64,000 bases of DNA, from the NCBI RefSeq assembly GCF_002019595.1, contig NZ_KV917369.1, positions 2,194,417 through 2,258,416 on the forward strand, in the 5' to 3' direction. Numbering within the stretch: position 1 is the stretch's first letter; every line of letters begins with the position of its first letter. The notes under the pieces were generated by a model. It was not told the origin of the DNA and ran no database searches. It saw only the letters and a program-made list of their open reading frames with translations. The stretch is from Priestia abyssalis (GTDB taxonomy: Bacteria; Bacillota; Bacilli; Bacillales; Bacillaceae_H). The translations under genes were made by a program, and so were the position numbers. Positions 58,211-64,000 of this stretch are shown piece by piece.

Positions 58211-59062
58211 ATGACAACGAAACACCTATACATACTAGTATTATTTCTTCTATTTGGGATGGTTGCCGATCCTCCTTTCACTTATGCCCATAAATTGGAT
58301 GATGATGATTCACCCATCAGCTTTAACCTGGAAATGCTGTCTTGGGAAAAAGTTGATGAGATTATTCCAAACAAAACAAAATTTACGGTTATTGACGTGG
58401 AAACAGGGAAACAATTTAACGTTCAGCGAAGAGCGGGCAGCAAGCATGCGGATGTACAGCCGCTCACAAATGAAGATACTCAAATTATGAAAGAGGTTTA
58501 TAACGGAAAATGGAGCTGGAAAAGAAGAGCTGCCCTCGTATTGATTGATGATCAGCTTATTGCTGGATCGATGCATGGAATGCCGCATGGGGCGGGGGCA
58601 CTGCAAAACGGTTTCCCGGGCCATTTTTGCATTCATTTTTCTGGAAGTACAACACATCGCTCGAAAAATCCTGATTTCTCCCATGAACTGATGATTTTAA
58701 AAGCAGCAGGAAAGCTGGATGAGTATATAAACGGGGCTGGACCAGACGAAGTAATCGAGGTATTTGCAGAAAGTATCAATCAAGGGGATTCGGCGTTATT
58801 CAGATTTACGACTTCCGGTAACGGGCAAACGCGGTTAGAAAAAGCCATAAAAAAGATTGAACATATTGCACTTGGCGATACAACGGTGAATCCGTTGAAA
58901 AATGGTGAGGGTATCCTTGTGGTGGAAATGCCGGTGAAAGCGGAGATGTATAGAAAGAACGCCGGAAAAGAACGCACAACGATTCGCTTTATTCTTAGGA
59001 AAGATGGAATGACAGACCGCTGGACGATAGACAGCCAGTCCTTATATGGACAATTAAAATAG
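58211..59062 (+). CDS. Secreted protein with a conserved His/Cys core, function unknown
   Basis: 283 residues. A signal peptide (about 1-27, FTYAHK) is followed by a conserved-looking domain (about 45-175). That domain has FTVIDVETGKQFNVQRRAG, SMHGMPHGAGAL and GHFCIHFSGSTTH. The His and Cys spacing in GHFCIHF recalls the cysteine centre of L,D-transpeptidase-like folds, but I cannot confirm it. ATAAGGAG precedes ATG 58211. Two strong hairpins follow. Confidence 0.65.
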   Translation: MTTKHLYILVLFLLFGMVADPPFTYAHKLDDDDSPISFNLEMLSWEKVDEIIPNKTKFTVIDVETGKQFNVQRRAGSKHADVQPLTNEDTQIMKEVYNGKWSWKRRAALVLIDDQLIAGSMHGMPHGAGALQNGFPGHFCIHFSGSTTHRSKNPDFSHELMILKAAGKLDEYINGAGPDEVIEVFAESINQGDSALFRFTTSGNGQTRLEKAIKKIEHIALGDTTVNPLKNGEGILVVEMPVKAEMYRKNAGKERTTIRFILRKDGMTDRWTIDSQSLYGQLK

Positions 59063-59063
59063 A

Positions 59064-59170
59064 GAGGATGACTCAAAAGGTGTAAAACACACACATTTTG
59101 AGTCATCCTCCTGAAAGGCCCCGCCATGAGAATCCAGTAAAATTAAGGATTCAGTGACGGGGCCTTTCAG
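59064..59170 (+). terminator. Two consecutive terminator-type hairpins
   Basis: GAGGATGACTCAAAA with its complement (59064-59078/59096-59110), then CTGAAAGGCCCCG with CGGGGCCTTTCAG (59111-59123/59158-59170), the second followed by TAAAAAAA. A smaller GAATCC/GGATTC pair sits inside the second. Confidence 0.7.
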
Positions 59171-59320
59171 TAAAAAAATAGTTTTGCGACTTGTTTCATG
59201 AATTAATGATAAAATTGTTGATTTTTGATTATTTATTACTTCGATAGTTTGCGTTTGTCAAAATTCAATGTAATTTTTTCATGAACGGAGCAGGTTAACA
59301 GGAGAAAAGCTTGAAGAAAC

Positions 59321-59362
59321 TTGTATATACATGTAAGGTTGATTTATATGTTATCAACCTTA
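59321..59362 (+). promoter_or_regulatory. Operator-like sites before the acetyltransferase gene
   Basis: TTGTATATACAT (59321-59332) differs by one base from the palindrome TTGTATATACAA used by the trehalose-type GntR repressor TreR. AAGGTTGAT and ATCAACCTT (59336-59362) form a second dyad just before the ribosome site. Both are motif matches only. Confidence 0.4.
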
Positions 59363-59380
59363 ATGAAAGCAGGTAGTTGA

Positions 59381-59941
59381 ATGAAAACTGAAAAAGAAAA
59401 AATGTTAGCAGGAGAAATGTATAATCCTGCCGACCCCGAATTATCAAAGGATCGAAAAAATGCTAGAAGCCTGGTTAGAATTTATAATCAAACTTTAGAA
59501 GACGAAGGTGACAAACGAGTTAAATTATTAAAAGAGTTATTGGGTTCGACTGGAGAAAACGTATATATGGAACCAAATATAAGGTTTGATTATGGCTATA
59601 ACACATATGTAGGAGAAAACTTTTTTGCAAACTTTGACTGCACTATCCTAGATGTTTGTGAAGTTCGATTTGGAGATAATTGTATGCTTGGGCCTGGCGT
59701 ACATATCTATACAGCAACTCACCCTCTTAATCCAACTGAACGGAACTCTGGAAAAGAGTACGCAAAACCCATTATCATTGGAAACAATGTATGGATTGGC
59801 GGCAGTACAATAATCAATCCAGGAGTCACGATAGGTGACAATGTTGTTATTGCATCAGGTGCAGTAGTTACTAAAGATGTGCCAGATAGCGTTGTAGTGG
59901 GTGGTAATCCAGCTAAAGTAATGAAACAAATTGAAGTGTAA
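59381..59941 (+). CDS. maa: Maltose O-acetyltransferase-type hexapeptide acetyltransferase
   Basis: 186 residues. The N-terminal Mac domain ([21 protein letters not shown]) and left-handed beta-helix with hexapeptide repeats ([34 protein letters not shown]) are typical. The catalytic His is in YTATHPL. It transfers acetyl from acetyl-CoA to sugar hydroxyls. Full length for the family. Confidence 0.9.
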   Translation: MKTEKEKMLAGEMYNPADPELSKDRKNARSLVRIYNQTLEDEGDKRVKLLKELLGSTGENVYMEPNIRFDYGYNTYVGENFFANFDCTILDVCEVRFGDNCMLGPGVHIYTATHPLNPTERNSGKEYAKPIIIGNNVWIGGSTIINPGVTIGDNVVIASGAVVTKDVPDSVVVGGNPAKVMKQIEV

Positions 59942-59978
59942 GTTATCTTTTTATTATGTTAACGGTACGTTATTATAA

Positions 59979-60022
59979 AAAATATCGGGAAACCTTTTGA
60001 GTTCAGGTTTCCCGATATTTTT
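59979..60022. terminator. Terminator after maa
   Basis: AAAAATATCGGGAAACCT pairs with AGGTTTCCCGATATTTTT around TTTGAGTTC. Confidence 0.85.
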
Positions 60023-60029
60023 ATTCGAT

Positions 60030-60056
60030 TTATCAACATTAATGTTTAACAAAGCC
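60030..60056. repeat. Solo transposon end related to 26822-26846
   Basis: The reverse complement starts GGCTTTGTTAAAC and ends GTTGATA, like the right end of the 2.75-kb transposon (GGCTCTGTTAAAC...GTTGATA). No second end or target duplication is visible nearby, so it is a relic or a short non-autonomous end. Confidence 0.5.
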
Positions 60057-60079
60057 TTATGTTTAATCAACAACGATGC

Positions 60080-60166
60080 TTATTCGTTATGGGGTGTTTT
60101 CGTATTCATTTTCAATAAAGAAACTAAAATAACAAATAAGACGCTTACGAATAATAAACAGTTCAT
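60080..60166 (-). CDS. Possible 28-residue membrane peptide
   Basis: ATG 60166 follows AAGGGGG by 8 bases. The peptide is one hydrophobic helix (LLFVSVLFVILVSLL) with a short polar end. A longer frame to 60262 exists. The form resembles small membrane peptides, including type I toxins, but there is no proof. Confidence 0.33.
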   Translation of the reverse strand: MNCLLFVSVLFVILVSLLKMNTKTPHNE

Positions 60167-60699
60167 GACCGATACCCCCTTAACCGCGTTTGGAAACTTT
60201 TGTAGTAGATTCGAGATTCTATAGGGAGAATCCTTTTTATATCCATCTAGAAACTTCGACATGATGAAAGAAGGTTGTGTCGAAATTTATGGACTCGCAA
60301 GCGGATCCCGGATGTCTAGAGAACGAATTGTAAGCTTAGCCTTATAAGTTATGTGTAATTAATAAATATAGACCGTGAAACGAGTTGGATAAAAGATGAT
60401 TCAATAACACGACTGGAACATAGAAATCAGCATCAATTTAAGCGAGCCTTAAGAACCGTATTGTCTTTTTACATGCACAATATGAGGGAGGACTGGACAA
60501 AATAAAAAGATAAAAAAACAATAATTCTTCCGTGAATGTTCTCGCCTGAAACACAAATGTTCTTCACTGAAGCACAAATTAATGCTATTTTCAAGCATTA
60601 ATTTTTAGAAAAGTTCGATATTTTCCCTTTAAAACCGCTGAAATTGTGCTATTATAAGAGAATCAATGGAATGATTTTCAAAAAGAAGGTGTGTCTATC
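60167..60699. other. Upstream region of aspartokinase: tandem repeat, hairpin and promoter
   Basis: No gene with a ribosome site is seen. Two adjacent 21-bp repeats lie at 60536-60556 and 60557-60577 (ATGTTCT...CTGAA.CACAA), then a hairpin AATGCT/AGCATT (60582-60600). A likely promoter is TTTAAA (60628-60633) and TATTAT (60650-60655). No lysine riboswitch leader fits in the 45 bases left before the start. Confidence 0.45.
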
Positions 60700-62082
60700 A
60701 TGAAAGTAGCAAAATTTGGAGGCAGCTCTGTAGCAAGTGCTGCGCAGTTTGAAAAAGTAGCAAAAATTGTTATGGAGGATGCGGAGCGTAAAGTAATTGT
60801 CGTTTCCGCACCGGGAAAACGTTTTAAAGAAGACATTAAAATGACCGATATGCTGATTTCATTGGCAGAGGAAGTAAAAACAGGCGGGGATATAACGGAG
60901 CCGTTGCGTCGTGTTGTTGACCGATATGCTTCCATTGCGAACGAGTTAGGACTAGATTCGTCTATTCTTGATCGGATTGAGCATGATGTAAAGGAATTGA
61001 TTCGTTCTTTACATAATGAAGAACCAACTCGTTTGCTTGATGCGATTAAAGCAAGCGGTGAAGATAATAACGCGAAACTAATGGCGGCATATTTAAATCA
61101 GCTTGGAATTGAAGCTCATTATGTAAATCCGAAAGAAGCGGGGATATTTGTTACGGACGAGCCGGGCAATGCGCGTGTACTGCCTGAATCCTACAAGAAA
61201 ATTTGGAAGCTTCGCGAACGCACGGGCGTTCTGGTCGTTCCTGGATTTTTCGGTTATTCATTGGAAGGGAAAATCGTCACGTTTTCACGGGGCGGATCGG
61301 ATATTACAGGTTCTATTTTAGCAGCAGGTGTAAAAGCAGAGCTATATGAAAACTTTACGGATGTAGATTCCATCTACAGCGTCAATCCGATGATCGTTCC
61401 AAATCCGAATGAAATTAAAGAGTTGACATACCGCGAAATGCGTGAGCTTTCATATGCCGGATTTTCCGTTTTCCATGATGAAGCGCTGGAGCCGGTATAT
61501 AAATTGGGTATTCCTGTTTGTGTAAAAAATACGAATAACCCGCAAGCGGCAGGAACATATATTGTAGCCAAACGCAACTATCATGATTCGCCTGTAGTCG
61601 GGATTGCAAGTGATGATGGTTTCTGCAACATCCATGTCGATAAATACTTGATGAACCGTGAAATCGGATTTGGACGCAAGCTGCTCCATATCCTGGAAGA
61701 TGAAGGCATTTCTTATGAACATACTCCTTCAGGAATCGATAATATTTCCGTTATCATCCGTGAAAACCAGTTTGATCAAGAGGTCGAACAGCGTGTATTT
61801 GACCGCATTCAAAAAGAATTGGAAGTCGATAACGTTTACGTTGAGCGTGGTTTAGCCCTTGTCATGGTGGTAGGAGAAGGAATGAATCAATCAGTCGGGA
61901 TCGCGGCTAAAGCAACAGAGGCCTTTGCGCGGGCGAATGTCAACTTGGAGATGATTAACCAGGGCTCTTCAGAAGTGAGCATGATGTTCGGAGTAAAAGC
62001 AGATGGTGTTGAAAAAGCGGTTAAAGCCCTTTACAATGTGTATTTTAATGAGCTCATGACCATCTCTTATTCAAACATTTAA
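60700..62082 (+). CDS. yclM: Aspartate kinase, YclM-type (aspartokinase III)
   Basis: 460 residues. It phosphorylates aspartate, the first step to lysine, threonine and methionine. The kinase domain starts KVAKFGGSSVAS and includes GEDNNAKL and SRGGSDITGSILA; C-terminal ACT domains (about 310-455) give feedback control. ATG 60700 follows AGAAGGTG; a GTG at 60691 is inside that spacing. Length and sequence fit B. subtilis YclM rather than LysC or DapG. Confidence 0.92.
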   Translation: MKVAKFGGSSVASAAQFEKVAKIVMEDAERKVIVVSAPGKRFKEDIKMTDMLISLAEEVKTGGDITEPLRRVVDRYASIANELGLDSSILDRIEHDVKELIRSLHNEEPTRLLDAIKASGEDNNAKLMAAYLNQLGIEAHYVNPKEAGIFVTDEPGNARVLPESYKKIWKLRERTGVLVVPGFFGYSLEGKIVTFSRGGSDITGSILAAGVKAELYENFTDVDSIYSVNPMIVPNPNEIKELTYREMRELSYAGFSVFHDEALEPVYKLGIPVCVKNTNNPQAAGTYIVAKRNYHDSPVVGIASDDGFCNIHVDKYLMNREIGFGRKLLHILEDEGISYEHTPSGIDNISVIIRENQFDQEVEQRVFDRIQKELEVDNVYVERGLALVMVVGEGMNQSVGIAAKATEAFARANVNLEMINQGSSEVSMMFGVKADGVEKAVKALYNVYFNELMTISYSNI

Positions 62083-62084
62083 GA

Positions 62085-62137
62085 AAACAAAAGACCCTAA
62101 AAGCAGCGAAAGATTTGCTTTTAGGGTCTTTTGTGTT
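62085..62137 (+). terminator. Aspartokinase terminator
   Basis: ACAAAAGACCCTAAAAGCA pairs with its complement around a short loop, with T-rich sequence after. Confidence 0.85.
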
Positions 62138-62204
62138 TTAAATAGAATATAGAATAACGATAAAAAAATGTTATATTTACCTAGTAAAAAGGAGCAAATT
62201 TACG

Positions 62205-62894
62205 ATGATAGTTGAAGTCATTGCTACGAGTGTAATGGATGCCATCAAAGCTGAGAAAGGGGGAGCAGACCGCTTAGAACTTGTTTCTGCTATAAGCGAA
62301 GGCGGGTTGACGCCAAGCTATGGCTTGATGAAAGAAGTATTGAAAGCAGTAGAAATTCCTGTATATGTCATGATTAGGCCTCATAGCAGCTCGTTTATTT
62401 ACACAGAAGCCGATGTGAAAACGATGATGGAAGATATTCATATTGCCAAACAGTTGGGAGCCTCTGGAATCGTAACAGGAGCTCTTAATGAAAGAGGAGA
62501 GGTTGACGAGGAATTTTTACATATCGTGACGAAGCATGCAGACGGATTGGGCATTACGTTTCACCGTGCTTTTGATGAGGTGACGGATCAATTGGGAGCC
62601 TTGGCGATGTTGAAAACATTCCCCCAGGTTCAACGGGTGTTAACATCCGGCGGTCAAGGGGAAGCAATGGATGCCCTTGAACGTTATAGCGCGCTCGTTA
62701 AGCAAACGGAAGTAAGTCACTTGGCCATTATGGCGGGTGCTGGATTAACAGCCGGGATACTGGAAACATTTTTGAAAGAAACACAGGTAAACGAAATTCA
62801 TTTCGGAAGAGGCGTAAGGGAGAGTCACGACTATCGGCTTCCAATTGATGAGCATAAAATTCAAGAAATCAAACAAATATGCCGAGGTATTTGA
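62205..62894 (+). CDS. cutC: CutC-family protein
   Basis: 229 residues, TIM-barrel. Signature blocks: GGADRLELVSAISEGGLTPS, PVYVMIRPHSSSFIYT, ITFHRAFDEVTD and VLTSGGQGEA. Named for copper homeostasis, although the function is debated. AAAAAGGAGC precedes ATG 62205. Confidence 0.92.
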   Translation: MIVEVIATSVMDAIKAEKGGADRLELVSAISEGGLTPSYGLMKEVLKAVEIPVYVMIRPHSSSFIYTEADVKTMMEDIHIAKQLGASGIVTGALNERGEVDEEFLHIVTKHADGLGITFHRAFDEVTDQLGALAMLKTFPQVQRVLTSGGQGEAMDALERYSALVKQTEVSHLAIMAGAGLTAGILETFLKETQVNEIHFGRGVRESHDYRLPIDEHKIQEIKQICRGI

Positions 62895-63008
62895 ATGAAC
62901 ATAAAGAATTTAGCATGAGTGTGATCAATCAAATCTTTTGCAAGTTAGAAGCCGAATTCTTTATAATAATATAGATATATTTGGTAAGTGAAAAAGGGAG
63001 GAAAAAAC

Positions 63009-63482
63009 ATGAGTGCAGCACAAAACTTTACAAACAGCTGGCTTCGCCATCGATTGGTAGGAAATGAGATTGTTGATATGGTGTCAGATGAACATTTGAA
63101 TTTTCGTCCATGGGATAAGGCGATGACATTGAAGGAACTAGTGTTACATATGCTGTTTTCTGCCGATATGTTTACAGAAGCAGTCAAACAAGGGGCATTT
63201 GTACCCCCAGCAGGATCTCAACCGGAAGTAAACACGGCGGAAGAACTAAAGCAGCTTGTGCATGAAGTAACGGCAAAAACAAGAGAGACAATGGAAAGTT
63301 TATCTGAAGATCAATTTTCCAGTTTAGTCGATTTAACAAAACTGTTCGGGACTCAAATGCCTGGAAAATCGGTACTTCATGTGATGCGCGATCACGAAAT
63401 TCATCATAAAGGCCAACTGTTTGTATATGCCCGCATGATTGGATTGGAAAACCTTCCGATGTTTGTGAAAAAGCAGTTATAA
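63009..63482 (+). CDS. DinB-family protein
   Basis: 157 residues from ATG 63009 (AAAGGGAGG). The DinB/YfiT four-helix metal-binding layout is visible. Possible ligands are His in ELVLHML and in RDHEIHHKGQLF, the most conserved motif. DinB-like proteins include thiol-dependent transferases; the substrate is unknown. Confidence 0.88.
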   Translation: MSAAQNFTNSWLRHRLVGNEIVDMVSDEHLNFRPWDKAMTLKELVLHMLFSADMFTEAVKQGAFVPPAGSQPEVNTAEELKQLVHEVTAKTRETMESLSEDQFSSLVDLTKLFGTQMPGKSVLHVMRDHEIHHKGQLFVYARMIGLENLPMFVKKQL

Positions 63483-63490
63483 TCATCGAA

Positions 63491-63528
63491 AAACATCCGT
63501 CTCTCCGACAAGGAGGGGCGGATGTTTT
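63491..63528 (+). terminator. Terminator after the DinB-like gene
   Basis: AAACATCCGTCTCTCC pairs with GGAGGGGCGGATGTTT (with G-T pairs); T run follows. Confidence 0.8.
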
Positions 63529-63775
63529 AAATATGGTTCAACTGAGATGTTAGCGTATGATAAAAGGTATCAGATTCATCTATCTTCAGAAAAAGCGATC
63601 GCCCTTTTTCAAATCCATACATATAATGAGCGGTGATTGGTTCTTTTAACAAAAGTTCAAATGTCGGCTTTTCTTTCACAAAATTGGCTGCTGTACCATC
63701 GAATATCGTTTTTCACTCTTGCTTGCTCCATTATCTTTTTAACGTTTTTTCCTTTCAACTGAAACCGTTCAAACT
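63527..63775 (-). pseudogene. Frameshifted gene fragment
   Basis: On the minus strand one frame reads ERFQLKGKNVKKIMEQARVK (about 63775-63715) and a second frame continues DGTAANFVKEKPTFELLL to FLKIDESDTFYHTLTSQL and a TAA at 63527. Protein-like composition in both halves and the meeting point suggest one gene broken by a frameshift and cut at its start. Family not recognised. Confidence 0.42.
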
Positions 63776-63784
63776 ATGAGTTTT

Positions 63785-64000
63785 TTACTTAACTTGAACT
63801 GCAGCGGAAGGAAGAAGTTTTCCAGGGTTCAGAATGTTGTTTGGATCGAGCATTTTTTTCATATTCACCATAAGTTGGAGAGCCTCTCCGTGCTCTTCTT
63901 GCTGGTACTTCATTTTTCCGATTCCCACACCGTGTTCACCCGTGCAGGTGCCGTCAAGCTGAAAGGCATATTTGACGATTTCTTCATTTAACTTGTCTAT
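63785..64000 (-). CDS. glcD: FAD-linked oxidase, GlcD type (C-terminal end only)
   Basis: The last 71 codons of a gene that runs off the window. DGTCTGEHGVGIGKMKY and MKKMLDPNNILNPGKLLP are the C-terminal signatures of glycolate oxidase GlcD and D-lactate dehydrogenases of the FAD-oxidase_C family. Which of these it is cannot be settled from the fragment. Confidence 0.85.
   Translation of the reverse strand: MDKLNEEIVKYAFQLDGTCTGEHGVGIGKMKYQQEEHGEALQLMVNMKKMLDPNNILNPGKLLPSAAVQVK

Noticed and set aside
60590..60699. Lysine riboswitch or T-box leader before aspartokinase
   Set aside because: Only about 45 bases lie between the likely -10 and the start codon, and no conserved L-box or T-box core is present.

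Overview
The window is chromosome from a low-to-moderate GC, spore-forming Bacillaceae. Strong GGAGG-type ribosome sites, SigL (sigma-54), GlnR/TnrA and CcpA-type control sites, a YjcZ-type glycine-rich small protein, a YteA-like DksA/TraR protein and a YclM-type aspartokinase all point there. I cannot name the species. Ordinary chromosome occupies 1-4.7 kb and about 51-64 kb. In between lies one complete-looking prophage of about 45.3 kb (4699-50102).

Left flank: a frameshifted vanadium haloperoxidase-like gene (minus strand, cut by the window edge), a RocE-type amino-acid permease behind a sigma-54 promoter with upstream dyads and a cre-like site, an acidic lipoprotein, and glnA with two GlnR/TnrA-like boxes. 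The prophage is inserted in the 3' end of glnA. A 93-bp perfect repeat (last 53 bp of glnA plus its terminator) marks attL and attR, so glnA stays intact, and three GCCCGA arm-type motifs lie just inside each end.

Prophage, left to right. The leftward lysogeny block is integrase, ImmA-type protease and XRE repressor, followed by a four-operator switch. The rightward early operon has Cro-like and DUF771 regulators, YqaJ exonuclease, RecT, an O-type replication protein with iterons inside its gene, a G39P-like loader, DnaB, an AP2-HNH endonuclease, a RuvC-like resolvase and many small proteins. ArpU comes next, surrounded by small counter-oriented genes and two membrane proteins. HNH, terminase, HK97-type portal, ClpP-type protease and capsid follow, then a contractile tail (sheath, tube, frameshifted chaperone, tape measure with transglycosylase, baseplate, fibres), lysis genes, and a right-end cargo region. 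A 2.75-kb transposon with an 8-bp target duplication, carrying a leucine-rich-repeat gene and an IS110-type element, sits between protease and capsid.

The cargo region between the endolysin and attR (44.7-49.8 kb) is the best place to look for something new. It has a divergent pair of membrane-linked proteins around a shared palindrome, one of them with an N-terminal module resembling EVE/PUA-like readers, plus a small two-helix membrane protein. Just beyond attR the chromosome carries a second copy of a prophage zinc-ribbon gene, a copy of the endolysin terminator and a fragment of a third zinc-ribbon copy. This suggests an older related prophage once used the same glnA site.

Right flank: YjcZ-like, YteA-like, VOC and SRPBCC proteins, a LysE-type exporter, an MFS transporter, an alpha/beta hydrolase, a D,D-carboxypeptidase, a secreted protein of unknown function, maltose O-acetyltransferase, aspartokinase, CutC, a DinB-like protein, a decayed fragment and the end of a GlcD-type FAD oxidase.
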